Source: JACMLD01 sp963705285 (GTDB taxonomy: Bacteria > Bacteroidota > Bacteroidia > Chitinophagales > Chitinophagaceae). Taken from it: a stretch of 64,000 nucleotides of DNA. The notes beneath the pieces are model-generated. The model was not told the DNA's origin. It saw only the letters and a program-made list of their open reading frames with translations, and made no database searches. The stretch spans positions 434,001 to 498,000 of the forward strand of contig OY970066.1 in the NCBI GenBank assembly GCA_963705285.1, read 5' to 3'. Of this stretch, positions 24,512-34,746 are shown one piece after another. Every line of letters starts with the position of its first letter. Positions within the stretch are counted from its first letter, which is position 1. The translations under genes were made by a program, and so were the position numbers.

Positions 24512-25909
24512 TTACTTTTCGTACGCGCCCAGGTCGGGCAAACCGGCGGGTCTTGGCCTGCCATCCAGGTCGGTAGAAATACCGGTGGCTACACCGGCAT
24601 TGATTGCGGGAGAACCATCTTTTAACCTAAAGCTGAAATAATTCCTGGCTACATTGATACTGTCAAACAGCGGATTGTTATTGTTGATGATGTTTGTAGC
24701 GGTGCTGTTAGCGGGGTCTGTTTTTACTTTCCACAGACAGTTGGTAAAATTTACGGCAAAAGTGCCCGTACCCTGTTTGGCGGTAACCACTTCATTATCT
24801 GCTGTACCGTTTTCTGACCACATAATGCAATTAGAAAAACTTGCCGACAGGTTATTTGTGTACACGGTGCCGCCAGACTGTACAAAGTTGCTTACATACA
24901 GAACGGGGTCTTTATGGGTGATATAATTATTGCCGATGGTGGGCATGGTACAATGAACAAAATTGTAATTGCCGCCATATACCAATTGCACATTTTTTCC
25001 GCAGTTGCTGATAAGACAGTTGGTAGCATTTACAGAGGTTGCTATTGCATACAGGCCTGCATCGTACATATTATCTATGATGCATGCGCTAAGGGTTAAT
25101 TTAGGATTGGCATTTACGGAGGGTTCCTGCGCCACCACGCCCTGGTAAGCATTGGTGATAACGGCATACTGAAGCACATTGTCTTTACTGTCGGTTCTGA
25201 AATAAATACCGGGCCAGGCAGCAGGGTATTCATTATACGGATAGTCTGTTCGGTCTCCGGTAAAGTACACCCTGTTGATGGCTTCTTTCTCACCGTTTAC
25301 GCGCAGGGTGCCATCTACCAGTAAAGGCGCATCTGCATGCAGGTATACCCTGCACCCCTTTTGAATAGTAAGCGTGGCGCCGGCATCCACCTGCAAACCA
25401 CCCAGAATTACGTAGGGAAGATCATTTGTCCATACTGTATTGGCGCTGATTTTTGTACCCCGCAGAAAATGCGCGTTTTGCCCCCACGCCTCCAGTTGCA
25501 CAAAATTCTTATTGCCATTACTTTCTACGCTAATGCTATCGCGTATAATAAAGGGTTGCGCTACCAATGACGGATTGATGGTAACGGTAACAAAAACAAA
25601 CATGCTGTCGTTGGCAGCCAGTTCAATATTTTGTATTGCCGAACCCGCAACGCCATCAACATTCATTTTGAAGGCCGAGTTGGCGCCACCCGCCAATGAA
25701 ATGTTGTCGATTTTCAGTTTTTGGTTATTACCATTGTTAATCTTGAATAGTTGTGTAACCGAGCCCGTAGTAGTAAATACCGTGTCAAACCGCAGGGTAT
25801 CCTGGCTAAAATGCACCACCGCATCTTTGCTGGTTATAAAAGTATCTTTTCTGCATCCGTAAAAGCAAATCAAAAAAAAGATACCGGTATATAAAAAAAC
25901 CTGTTTCAT
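24512..25909 (-). CDS. Right-handed beta-helix lipoprotein with choice-of-anchor domain
   Basis: 465 aa. Lipobox at residue 19 (ICFYGCRKD). An N-terminal Ig-like beta domain (residues ~35-130, DTLRFDTVFTTTGSV) resembles the abnormal-spindle-like/choice-of-anchor group. The rest is a parallel beta-helix: repeated short Asn/Ser/Thr-rich strands such as ATNCLISNCGKNVQLVYGG. The C-terminal signature SPAINAGVATGISTDLDGRP with DLGAYE is common in this lipoprotein family. It probably sits on the cell surface or the outer membrane's inner face. No enzyme residues are seen; polysaccharide binding is a guess. Monocistronic. Confidence 0.85.
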   Translation of the reverse strand: MKQVFLYTGIFFLICFYGCRKDTFITSKDAVVHFSQDTLRFDTVFTTTGSVTQLFKINNGNNQKLKIDNISLAGGANSAFKMNVDGVAGSAIQNIELAANDSMFVFVTVTINPSLVAQPFIIRDSISVESNGNKNFVQLEAWGQNAHFLRGTKISANTVWTNDLPYVILGGLQVDAGATLTIQKGCRVYLHADAPLLVDGTLRVNGEKEAINRVYFTGDRTDYPYNEYPAAWPGIYFRTDSKDNVLQYAVITNAYQGVVAQEPSVNANPKLTLSACIIDNMYDAGLYAIATSVNATNCLISNCGKNVQLVYGGNYNFVHCTMPTIGNNYITHKDPVLYVSNFVQSGGTVYTNNLSASFSNCIMWSENGTADNEVVTAKQGTGTFAVNFTNCLWKVKTDPANSTATNIINNNNPLFDSINVARNYFSFRLKDGSPAINAGVATGISTDLDGRPRPAGLPDLGAYEK

Positions 25910-25950
25910 GTAGTTGTAAAGGTCGATCTTCTGTTAAACGCTTTTTTTAT

Positions 25951-26649
25951 CTAAACAGTATACGCGAGGGTGGCAATACTTAATTGGGTGCCAGCGCCCT
26001 GTAATAATTCATGTCCGCAAGCTTCCAGGGTGGCGCCGGTTGTAATTACATCATCTACCAGTAAAATATGTTTTCCGGCAATTGCCCCGGTGTTAACCAG
26101 TTCGAATTTACCTTCCATGTTTGTCCATCTTTGCATGCGGCTTTTACGCGTTTGGGTTTCTGTGGCCGATAGCCTGATGACCGCATTGCTGATAACTGGC
26201 AATTGCAGCGTTTTCGCCATACCCTGGCACAATACTTCTGACTGGTTATACCCGCGCCTTCGTTCTCTTTGGGCATACAAAGGCAGTGGCACCAGTGCAT
26301 CAATGGTCGCAAACCGACTGGTCTCGCGCAATGCGTTGCCCATGAGCGTACCAAGCAAATAACCCGCCTCTTTATTGCCTTTGTATTTAAGCTGGTGCAG
26401 CAAATGCTGAATCAAAGAGCCACCTGTAAAATGACAAAGGGCAGTTACCGCAGTAACGGGCAAGCGCCCCCAAAAATGTTTTTCTACCACATTGTCTGCG
26501 TGCATATGAAAATTGGTAAGCGGCAGCTCATTCATACATTGAATGCACAACGGCACCTGCAATGGCAGGCTGTCTGTACCACAACCGGCGCACAGGTGCG
26601 GGAAAAACAAATGCGAAAAATCTTGCCAGAGGGTTTTCAATTGCTGCAT
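25951..26649 (-). CDS. comF: ComF family phosphoribosyltransferase-like protein
   Basis: 232 aa. An N-terminal zinc-binding segment (CAGCGTDSL, then CIQCMNELP) is followed by a type I phosphoribosyltransferase domain whose PRPP loop is ILLVDDVITTGATLE. The linking motif RRRGYNQSEVL is typical for ComF. In naturally competent bacteria ComF is needed for DNA uptake across the inner membrane; many ComF genes lie in bacteria not known to be competent. The gene follows radA by four bases, so both DNA-processing genes are one transcript. Confidence 0.92.
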   Translation of the reverse strand: MQQLKTLWQDFSHLFFPHLCAGCGTDSLPLQVPLCIQCMNELPLTNFHMHADNVVEKHFWGRLPVTAVTALCHFTGGSLIQHLLHQLKYKGNKEAGYLLGTLMGNALRETSRFATIDALVPLPLYAQRERRRGYNQSEVLCQGMAKTLQLPVISNAVIRLSATETQTRKSRMQRWTNMEGKFELVNTGAIAGKHILLVDDVITTGATLEACGHELLQGAGTQLSIATLAYTV

Positions 26650-26653
26650 GGGG

Positions 26654-28030
26654 TCAAAATAATAAAGTGTAAACTTCTTCTACTTTACCAACCGTTACAA
26701 TTTCTATATTAAACTTTTGTTTGGAAAGATTTTTCTGGTTGTATTTTGATACGATGATTTTTTCGAATCCCAGTTTTTCTGCTTCTGCAATGCGTTGTTC
26801 AATACGGTTAACAGCTCTTATTTCACCGCTTAAACCTACTTCGCCGGCAAAACAGATATTCATGGGCACATTGGTATCATCATAAGAACTAAGCAATGCA
26901 CAAAGCACGGCCAGTTCTATAGAAGGATCTTCAATTTTAAAACCACCTGCTATATTCAGGAACACATCCTTCACGCCGAAATGAAAGCCGCCCCTTTTTT
27001 CAAGCACAGCCAGCAACAACTGAAGGCGCCTGAGGTCGAAACCGCTTACGGTACGTTGCGGCGTGCCGTATACAGATTGTGTTACCAATGCCTGTACTTC
27101 TATTAATAATGGCCGCATGCCTTCTATAGCGGCAGCAATGGCTATTCCGCTTAACTGGTCTTCTTTTTGTGTAATGAGTATTTCGCTGGGATTGATAACG
27201 CCGCGCAAGCCGTCCCCATTCATTTCATAAATACCTAACTCTGCTGTACCGCCGAACCTGTTTTTCAGTGTTCGCAAGATGCGATAAGCATAATGGTGAT
27301 CGCCTTCAAACTGAAGCACGGTGTCTACCATATGCTCCAGTATTTTTGGGCCGGCTATATTTCCATCTTTGGTAATATGCCCTATGAGAAACACCGGTGT
27401 ATTGGTTTCTTTGGCAAACCGTTGCAGTTCCGCAGCGCTTTCACGTATTTGCGAAATACTTCCCGGAGAAGATTCTATGTAAGGAGTCTGCAGTGTTTGT
27501 ACAGAGTCTGCAATAACCAATTGCGGTTTTAGTTTTTTTATTTCCTGAAAGATGGTTTGGGTATTGGTCTCCGTGAGAAGGTAGAAATTATCATTTTTAA
27601 TCCCCAGCCGGTCTGCGCGCATCTTTATCTGCTGGGCGCTTTCTTCTCCGCTTATATAGAGTGTAACAATATCTTTTAGCTGCAACCCCACCTGTAAAAA
27701 CAGCGTAGATTTACCAATACCTGGCTCACCTGCCACCAATACTATACTGCCTGGAACAATACCGCCACCCAGTACGCGGTTGAGTTCTGTATCTGCTGTT
27801 ACGATGCGTTTTTCTTCGCTGCTTTTTATATCAGTTAATAAAACCGTTCGTTCACTTTTTTTACCGTTGTATTCCTGCCAGTTATTATTGTTTGCTGTCT
27901 TTGTATTTTCTTTCTGAATAATTTCTTCAGCAAACGTATTCCATTCATTGCATGACGGACATTTACCCAACCATTTTGCACTTTCATATCCACAGTTCTG
28001 ACAAAAGAAAGCTGTCTTTACTTTACCCAT
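26654..28030 (-). CDS. radA: DNA repair protein RadA/Sms
   Basis: 458 aa, full length. Zinc finger C10/C13/C24/C27 (FFCQNCGYESAKWLGKCPSC), Walker A GEPGIGKST, the RadA-specific LKNRFGGTAELGIYEM motif and a C-terminal Lon-protease-like domain without catalytic residues. RadA is a hexameric helicase that extends recombination intermediates, in both repair and transformation. It precedes comF with four bases between the genes, a functional link through DNA uptake and recombination. Confidence 0.96.
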   Translation of the reverse strand: MGKVKTAFFCQNCGYESAKWLGKCPSCNEWNTFAEEIIQKENTKTANNNNWQEYNGKKSERTVLLTDIKSSEEKRIVTADTELNRVLGGGIVPGSIVLVAGEPGIGKSTLFLQVGLQLKDIVTLYISGEESAQQIKMRADRLGIKNDNFYLLTETNTQTIFQEIKKLKPQLVIADSVQTLQTPYIESSPGSISQIRESAAELQRFAKETNTPVFLIGHITKDGNIAGPKILEHMVDTVLQFEGDHHYAYRILRTLKNRFGGTAELGIYEMNGDGLRGVINPSEILITQKEDQLSGIAIAAAIEGMRPLLIEVQALVTQSVYGTPQRTVSGFDLRRLQLLLAVLEKRGGFHFGVKDVFLNIAGGFKIEDPSIELAVLCALLSSYDDTNVPMNICFAGEVGLSGEIRAVNRIEQRIAEAEKLGFEKIIVSKYNQKNLSKQKFNIEIVTVGKVEEVYTLLF

Positions 28031-28287
28031 GTATTAAAGATAAGATGAGCGCACATCACATAAACGCTGCGCTATAAACAAAAAAGGAAATTGCACTGAT
28101 GCCTGCACGGTGGAGATGATGGATGAAACGTAGAGAGGTTAAGTAAAAAGATGATGAAGAATGCCCGTAAACAGTTGCATCGATATTGTAGCGCGCAAAA
28201 ATTTGCTGCGTGATCAATGGTAAAATAAAAAATTGCAAAGCATAACAACTAAAAAGCGCTCAACACACAAAACACTGGTTTTTAAAA

Positions 28288-28322
28288 AGTAAAAGGGCCA
28301 GTATTTCTACTGGCCCTTTACT
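28288..28322. terminator. Orphan hairpin terminator
   Basis: AGTAAAAGGGCCAGTA pairs with TACTGGCCCTTTACT across loop TTTC. The minus-strand side is followed by TTTTTAAAAACC. No gene reads into it from the right on the minus strand, and radA starts 258 bp further on, so it is either a two-way insulator or the end of an unrecognised transcript. Confidence 0.55.
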
Positions 28323-28812
28323 TACTAACCCATTAAATTCTTGCACTAAATTACAAATATGCACCACACTACAAAATTATTTTTTGGAGCTGTGAATAAC
28401 TTTTTCGGTTAGGCATTACCTGTAACAGTTTAAGTTTTTGCCTTTCTAACATATTGATTATTAATTAATTGTGGACAATTTTTCCGTTGTAGTCTAACAG
28501 CATGTTTGTTCTACGGCAGAAACACAAGTGACTGAAAATCTGGGTTATGGCAGTAAAATTAAAAACTTACCCCAAAGATAGAATGACCAAGTTCAGAGCC
28601 CTTTTTTAGGTCGATAGGGGTTTCCACCTATATCCTCCACGATACACATTAAAAATAATTACATGTGTGCACACGAAGTTAAAATCAATATATTCGCAAA
28701 GTTGGAATAAATGAAAAAACATATTGAATTGTTTTTAATACGTTTTATCGGCAATTTCTGTTTTATTTCCCCGCGTAATTTGTCGATTGCTGTCTGCTAA
28801 ATAATTGCATTC

Positions 28813-28852
28813 AATTACCCGGACCGTTCATAACATATTTTTGCTGTTCATC
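28813..28852 (+). promoter_or_regulatory. Promoter-like block shared with the third SusC operon
   Basis: TATTTTTG (28836-28843) matches the Bacteroidota -7 element TAnnTTTG. It is followed by GTTCATC (28846-28852), and AATTACCC lies ahead of it. The same order of words (AATTATCC, TAGTTTTTG, GTTCATC) occurs at a similar distance before the third susC gene. No good -33 TTTG at standard spacing is visible. Confidence 0.4.
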
Positions 28853-28898
28853 TATTTTAACATAGATTTAATATCTTCTTTCACTAAATCAAAACAAC

Positions 28899-31800
28899 AT
28901 GAGAAAACTGCTAAGCTGCTTAGTGGGACTGGCGTTGCTATGCCATACAGCCGTCTCACAAAATGTGGAAGTGTCCGGTAAGGTTTCCGACGAAAAAGGA
29001 ACCCCCATCGGCGGAGCTTCCGTTCAGGAGAAAAATTCAAAAAAAGGTACCACGTCCGATGCAAACGGCCTTTTTAAATTGTCCACCAAACCAGGCACTA
29101 CACTTATTATTTCAAGTATTGGTTTCGACAAACAGGAGGTAACCGCAGGTAGTGGTGCGCTTACCGTTGTAATGACTGCTTCTAACCAGGCCCTGAATGA
29201 AGTAGTAGTAACTGCCCTGGGTGTGAAAAGGGAAAAGAAAGCCCTCGGTTATGCAGTGTCCACAGTAGGCAAAAAAGACCTGGAGCTGAGACCTGAAGCA
29301 GATTTGGGAAGGATACTTAGCGGAAAAGCCCCCGGTCTGAATGTACTGGCTACAAGCGGACTAAGCGGTAGCGGTACCAACATTAACATCAGGGGTATCA
29401 GTACCATCACCGGTACATCAGACCCACTGTTTGTGGTAGATGGCGTTCCATTCAACAGTTCTACCAACTCCAATTCAGACTTTACTTACGGCACTCAAAC
29501 CTCCAGCCGTTTTCTTGATCTTGACCCCAACAATATTGAAAGCGTAAACATTCTGAAAGGATTAAGCGCGGTAACATTGTATGGCGAACAGGGAAGGAAC
29601 GGGGTTATACTGGTAAGCACAAAGAACGGGAGCACCTTAACGGCAAAAAAGAAAACTGAAATCACCGTATCGCAGTCACTTTTTGCAACAAAAGCGGTTT
29701 TGCCCGAATACAACGAATCATACGGTGGTGGGTTCGACCTCAGCCTTGGCCTGCTTTTCTTCAGCAACTGGGGCGCTAAATTTACCAACCCTGCCACACC
29801 AGTTACACACCCTTACGACAAAGCTTCATTAAACGCAGATTTTCCGGAGTACAAAGGCGTGCCGTATGACTATAAGTATTACAACAGCGTTCCCCGGTTT
29901 TTCCGTACCGGCACCACCAGTAACACGGCGGTTAATCTGGGCGGTTCTGCCGGACCTGTAAATTATAACATGAATTACAGCCATACCGATGAAAAAGGTT
30001 ATATACCCGGCAATTCACTCATCAAAAATAGTTTTGGTGTAGGTGGATCGGCTAAGTTGTCTAATCGGTTTACCATCAGCGGTACCATGAACTATGTGGG
30101 AACAGATGTAAAATCTCCTCCCACCAGTAATAGTTATGGTAACAATGCTACCAATACTTCTGTATTCGGAAACGTATTGTATACGCCTACTGCAGTTGAC
30201 CTGATGGGCCTCCCTTATGAGAAACCATCTGATCACTCACAGGTATATTACCGCAATGATAATGGTATCCAAAACCCCAGATGGACACTCTACAATGCAT
30301 TTACTGTAGATAAAGTAAAAAGAGTGTTCGGCCAGGTAACAACCAAATATGATATCACAAAAGGTCTTAACCTTACTTACCGCGTTGGATACGACAATTA
30401 CAGCGAATACCAGGAATATTCTCAAAACAAAGGCGGCGTGGCTACACCAACCGGTATATTGAGAACCTCTACAGGTATCAACACAATATGGGATCATACT
30501 TTACTGCTGAGCTTTAACCATAGCCTGGGAAGTAATTTTAGCATCAATGCAGATGCGGGCGTTAACAGAAGACAAGATTTGTATGAGCAAACCGGTATGA
30601 CCAGTACACAACAACTGGTGTATGGTTTAATGAACCACGGAAATTTCATTAACCACACAACTACCAGTGAAAACGGAAAAGTGCTTAATTACAAAGAAGA
30701 ACTGCTGGTATTAGGGGCTTTTGCAACCGGTACCCTGGCGTTTAAAGATTATGCATTTCTTACTTTAGGCGGCCGTAACAGCTGGAAGTCTACAGTGGAA
30801 GATGCCAACAGAAGCATTTTTTATCCCAATGCGGCTTTATCATTTATTCCAACGTCGGCCATTCCGGCTTTACAGAATAACAAGAATGTTAATTACCTGA
30901 AATTGCGTGTTGGTTATTCAACCAGCGCCAATTTTCCGCCGCCTTACCAAACACGTACATCATTGTTCATTTCATCCAGGAACTTTGTAAGTGCTACTGG
31001 TACTGCCATCAACGTAAACTCTATTCCCAACCTGTTGCCGAACTCAAATCTTAAACCAGAGTTGCTGAAAGAAACAGAAGCAGGTTTGGAAGGAAAATTC
31101 TTTGGCAACAAATTATCAGTTGATCTTACCCTGTACAAAAGGGTTGCGAGTGATCAAATTTTGAGAAGAGATCTTGACCCAAGCACTGGTTTCACTGCAC
31201 AGCGTATCAATGCCGGTAAGGTTACCAATAAAGGGATAGAAGTACAACTGGGCGTTACCGTATTTGAAAACAAAGACTGGAAATGGCAGGTAGACGGTTT
31301 GTATACACTCAACAAAAGCATGGTATCTGATATACCCGATGATTTGGCTCAGGTGAATACTGCTGGTTACTCCAACGAAGGAACCTTTGCAAAAAATGGC
31401 TATCCGCTTGGTGTGCTTATGTCTAATTATTTTCAGCGCGATCCTAAAACAGGACAGCGCCTGGTTGGAACAGACGGCAACTATATCAATTCAAATGATA
31501 TTGCCGTGGTGGGAGATCCCAATGCTTTGTATAAAGTAACCGGTATCAGCAACCTTAGCTATAAAGGTATCAGCTTCAGAATGCAATGGGATTATACAAT
31601 GGGTGGTGATATGTTTTCTGGTACAGCCGGCGCGTTGCTTGGCCGTGGTGTAACAAAAGATACAGAGTTTGACAGGGCCGCTTCTTATATTTTGCCAGGC
31701 GTTCTGGAAAACGGACAACCCAACAACATTCAAATTTCATCGTCTCAGGCGTATTATGGCAATAGCATTACCAATGGCGCCGCAGATGAAGCAGCTATTT

Positions 31801-32060
31801 TTGATGCCACCTGCATCAGGTTGAGAGAGGCTTCATTGTCTTACAGCCTTCCCACCAGCTTGCTTACAAAAACACCATTCGGCGCTATTTCTATTAGTCT
31901 TTCAGGAACCAATCTCTGGTACTATGCTCCCAACTTTCCAAAATTTGTTCATTTTGATCCAGAAGCGTCTGGTCTGGGCGTAGGAAACGGACGTGGCTTT
32001 GAATTTCTTTCAGGACCGTCTGCACGCCGCATGGGTGCGAGCATCAGGGTAACTTTCTAA
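28899..32060 (+). CDS. SusC/RagA family TonB-linked outer-membrane protein, copy 1
   Basis: 1053 aa. Signal peptide (MRKLLSCLVGLALLCHTAVS), then a carboxypeptidase-regulatory-like beta domain (residues ~23-100: VEVSGKVSDEKGTPIGGAS), the SusC plug linked by EVVVTALGVKREKKALGYA, and a 22-strand barrel ending in ASIRVTF. It forms a lidded importer with the SusD encoded 18 bp downstream, powered by TonB. Substrate unknown: no glycosidase, peptidase or regulator is encoded nearby. It is similar in the leader, domain boundaries and many barrel segments to the third-operon SusC. Confidence 0.96.
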   Translation: MRKLLSCLVGLALLCHTAVSQNVEVSGKVSDEKGTPIGGASVQEKNSKKGTTSDANGLFKLSTKPGTTLIISSIGFDKQEVTAGSGALTVVMTASNQALNEVVVTALGVKREKKALGYAVSTVGKKDLELRPEADLGRILSGKAPGLNVLATSGLSGSGTNINIRGISTITGTSDPLFVVDGVPFNSSTNSNSDFTYGTQTSSRFLDLDPNNIESVNILKGLSAVTLYGEQGRNGVILVSTKNGSTLTAKKKTEITVSQSLFATKAVLPEYNESYGGGFDLSLGLLFFSNWGAKFTNPATPVTHPYDKASLNADFPEYKGVPYDYKYYNSVPRFFRTGTTSNTAVNLGGSAGPVNYNMNYSHTDEKGYIPGNSLIKNSFGVGGSAKLSNRFTISGTMNYVGTDVKSPPTSNSYGNNATNTSVFGNVLYTPTAVDLMGLPYEKPSDHSQVYYRNDNGIQNPRWTLYNAFTVDKVKRVFGQVTTKYDITKGLNLTYRVGYDNYSEYQEYSQNKGGVATPTGILRTSTGINTIWDHTLLLSFNHSLGSNFSINADAGVNRRQDLYEQTGMTSTQQLVYGLMNHGNFINHTTTSENGKVLNYKEELLVLGAFATGTLAFKDYAFLTLGGRNSWKSTVEDANRSIFYPNAALSFIPTSAIPALQNNKNVNYLKLRVGYSTSANFPPPYQTRTSLFISSRNFVSATGTAINVNSIPNLLPNSNLKPELLKETEAGLEGKFFGNKLSVDLTLYKRVASDQILRRDLDPSTGFTAQRINAGKVTNKGIEVQLGVTVFENKDWKWQVDGLYTLNKSMVSDIPDDLAQVNTAGYSNEGTFAKNGYPLGVLMSNYFQRDPKTGQRLVGTDGNYINSNDIAVVGDPNALYKVTGISNLSYKGISFRMQWDYTMGGDMFSGTAGALLGRGVTKDTEFDRAASYILPGVLENGQPNNIQISSSQAYYGNSITNGAADEAAIFDATCIRLREASLSYSLPTSLLTKTPFGAISISLSGTNLWYYAPNFPKFVHFDPEASGLGVGNGRGFEFLSGPSARRMGASIRVTF

Positions 32061-32078
32061 ATATTAAAAACTATAATT

Positions 32079-33791
32079 ATGAAGTATAGAAAAATATTAA
32101 CGGGGCTAATGGGAATACTGTTGCTGACAGTTGTCTCTTCGTCCTGTAAAAAACAATTTGAAAAGTTGTTGGACAATCCAAACTTTCCAAACGCATCAAC
32201 AGCAGATGTTGATCTGTACCTGAATGAGGTGCAGCTCGATTTTTCTTATGTATGGACGAATGCCGGAGATTATGGCGGACAGCTCAGCCGTATGCTGCAC
32301 TGGAACGGGCCTTTCTACCGCAATGGGTATACACCCGCCAGTTTTGATAATACATGGACAACGGCATATGCTGGTGTGCTCACCAACGCCAATGCACTCA
32401 TACCACTGGCACAATCTCAAAGAAAATACCTGGCCTCAGGTATTGCGCGTATTTTAAAAGCCTACACCCTCAGTTTGCTGGTTGATAATTTTGGTGATGT
32501 GCCTTATTCAGAAGCTACACTGGGCAATGAAAATACAGTACCTAAAGTAGACGGTGGCGCGAGCATTTATGCGGCTGCGCAACTCTTGCTGGATAGCGCG
32601 ATAATTGATTTCAATAAACCCAATGCAGCCACTTTTAATGGCAACGATTTATTTTATGGTGGAAGCAAGGCCAACTGGATTACACTTGCAAAAACGCTAA
32701 AGTTTAAATTGTACATGCAGGTGCGCCTGGTAGACAATACCGTAACGCCCAAGATTCAGGCGCTGTTAACAGAAAACAATCTTATCAATACTGCTGCACA
32801 GGATTTTCAATTCAGGTACGGAACGTCTGTAACTTCTCCAGACAGCCGTCATCCGCATTATGGTACAGACTATTCCAACACCGGAAACGGCGAGTATCTT
32901 TCTAATTATTACATGTGGTTGATGACCACTCAAAAATATGCGGGTGTTACCAATCTTACCGGCGACCCAAGAACACGTTATTATTTCTATCGCCAGGTGG
33001 GTTCTTACTCATGGGCCACTTCTGCCACCTGCCCCTGCTGCGCCAAATCGCAATTGGGCAATTCGCAGTTCCCCTCGTGGTACCCGGCAGTTCCTGATCA
33101 AACACCTTATTGTACAGTTACAAGAGGTTATCATGGCAGGGATCATGGCGATAACAGCGGAGCACCACCCGATGGAAGTTATACTACTGCCTGGGGCGTT
33201 TACCCTGCAGGCGGCCAGTTTGATGCCAATCAGTTTGCAGCGGTTTCGTTGGGCCTTGGCGGACAAGGTTCTGGTATACTGCCTATCTGGTTATCTTCTT
33301 ACACTGCATTTTTGCAGGCCGAAGCAGCGCTTACATTAGGCATTACCAGTGCCGGCACGGCAAAGTCTTTATTACAGAAAGGTGTAACTGCCTCCATTGA
33401 TAAAGTGATGGCATTCCCTGCCACCACCAATGTAACACCGGACCCGGCGTTTGTTCCTACTGCCACGCAGATAACCAATTATGTTAACCTGGTATCAAAT
33501 AATTACGATACCGCTACTACAGCAGATTCTCGCCTTAACCAGGTAGCAACAGAATTTTACCTGGCCCTTTGGGGAAATGGCAATGATTCGTATAATCTAT
33601 TAAGAAGAACTGGTAAACCCGCAGGCATTCAACCAGCAGTAGCCGTACCCAATCCTGGTTTCTTTATGCGGTCTTTCTTTTATCCTTCGGTGTTTGTTAA
33701 CAGAAACTCCAATGCACCTGCCCAGAAAGATCCAGGCAATGCAGTGCAGAAAGTGTTCTGGGATAACAATCCGGATAATTTCATTAAATAA
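32079..33791 (+). CDS. SusD/RagB-like nutrient-binding lipoprotein, copy 1
   Basis: 570 aa. Lipobox SSSCKKQF. SusD-like helical/TPR fold of the SusD_2 (pfam12771) type, with NANALIPLAQSQRKYL and the C-terminal FFYPSVFVNRN and VFWDNNP motifs. It is the lid of the SusC pore. An insertion around residue 310-360 contains a cysteine cluster (TCPCCAKSQ) and YCTVTRGYHGRDHGDN; the second motif, YC followed by GRDHG.N, also occurs in the third-operon SusD, but the CPCC cluster does not. The insertion may bind metal or ligand. Confidence 0.92.
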   Translation: MKYRKILTGLMGILLLTVVSSSCKKQFEKLLDNPNFPNASTADVDLYLNEVQLDFSYVWTNAGDYGGQLSRMLHWNGPFYRNGYTPASFDNTWTTAYAGVLTNANALIPLAQSQRKYLASGIARILKAYTLSLLVDNFGDVPYSEATLGNENTVPKVDGGASIYAAAQLLLDSAIIDFNKPNAATFNGNDLFYGGSKANWITLAKTLKFKLYMQVRLVDNTVTPKIQALLTENNLINTAAQDFQFRYGTSVTSPDSRHPHYGTDYSNTGNGEYLSNYYMWLMTTQKYAGVTNLTGDPRTRYYFYRQVGSYSWATSATCPCCAKSQLGNSQFPSWYPAVPDQTPYCTVTRGYHGRDHGDNSGAPPDGSYTTAWGVYPAGGQFDANQFAAVSLGLGGQGSGILPIWLSSYTAFLQAEAALTLGITSAGTAKSLLQKGVTASIDKVMAFPATTNVTPDPAFVPTATQITNYVNLVSNNYDTATTADSRLNQVATEFYLALWGNGNDSYNLLRRTGKPAGIQPAVAVPNPGFFMRSFFYPSVFVNRNSNAPAQKDPGNAVQKVFWDNNPDNFIK

Positions 33792-33807
33792 ACTAAAAAA
33801 AGAAACT

Positions 33808-34725
33808 ATGAAGAAATTTTCAATCATACTGCTGGGGGTGTTCGCAATGTTGGCGGCACTAAACTCCTGCAAAAAAACAGGCGGCAATATCAACCCGCTT
33901 ACAGACGTAAAAAATCTTACTGTTGGTTCTTACCTGGTGATAGATAGTACCATTAATGCCAACCTGAATGCATTAAGCGGCACATCAAGAGTTGGTGTGG
34001 TGGTGCATCAATATCCGTTGGGAGAAGAAGTAGAAAACATCATGTTGTATGCTACATTAGGCACATCTACGGATACCGCTCAATGGAAGCTGGTTAAAAC
34101 AGTACCTTATACAGCCAACAGCAAAGTGCAGCTGGCTGCTACTACTGCAGAACTGGCCACAGCATTTGGTGTACCCGCTACGTCTTTTGCACCGGGCTCT
34201 TTGTTTACATTTTTTCCGAGAGCTGTTACTAAAAGTGGTAAAAGGTACGATATCAACAATGCAGGTGATAACGGGGGTGGGGGTTTAATTACCGGCCCCG
34301 CCTATGCATCCGGCTTTTCTTTTACCGTGTACGTGGTATGCCCTTTTACAGGTGGTATGAGCGGTAATTATAAAGTAGTAAGAGACGACTGGGCCGATTG
34401 GTCTGCAGGCGCTACGGTGCAGGTTACTGACGGACCTGGTGCTAACCAAATCAATATTAGTAAAGTATATCCCGGCGGCGGAACTATCATTACTCCCTTG
34501 TTGGTCAATGTTGACCCTGCTACCGGTACGGCCACTATTCCTAAAGTAGTATATGGAAGATATGGCGGCGCTACTTCCACGCAATACTCCGGCGAAGGTT
34601 CCGGCGCGGGTGGAAATGCAGGATATGTTTTCTCTTGTACCGGGTTTATTACATTAAGCATTACGCATACAGATAATGGCGGCGGCAACTACGGAGCCAA
34701 CAAACTTATCTTGCAAAAACAATAG
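33808..34725 (+). CDS. Unrecognised lipoprotein, third gene of the first SusCD operon
   Basis: 305 aa from MKKFSIILLGVFAMLAALN; a longer upstream frame overlaps the SusD gene and is rejected. Lipobox ALNSCKKTGG. It is a paralogue of the 288-aa protein at 45434-46300: both have an N-terminal region with LTVGSYLVI or LVLGSYLTL and a C-terminal ~120-residue domain bounded by Cys (VCPF near the start, FSCTG near the end) with GPGANQI and VDPATGTATI in between. I recognise no family. Its fixed place after SusCD suggests a surface accessory of the importer, like SusE/F. It ends at a strong terminator. Confidence 0.85.
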   Translation: MKKFSIILLGVFAMLAALNSCKKTGGNINPLTDVKNLTVGSYLVIDSTINANLNALSGTSRVGVVVHQYPLGEEVENIMLYATLGTSTDTAQWKLVKTVPYTANSKVQLAATTAELATAFGVPATSFAPGSLFTFFPRAVTKSGKRYDINNAGDNGGGGLITGPAYASGFSFTVYVVCPFTGGMSGNYKVVRDDWADWSAGATVQVTDGPGANQINISKVYPGGGTIITPLLVNVDPATGTATIPKVVYGRYGGATSTQYSGEGSGAGGNAGYVFSCTGFITLSITHTDNGGGNYGANKLILQKQ

Positions 34726-34746
34726 CATATTTTTTTGTTTAGTAAA

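Larger units (their letters stand above)
28031..28898. other. Long AT-rich upstream region of the first SusC operon
   Basis: 868 bp with no supported gene. It holds an orphan hairpin (28288-28322), a second small hairpin near 28610-28645 and a promoter-like block (28813-28852). The rest is AT-rich sequence with many TTTTT and AATTA words. Confidence 0.6.
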
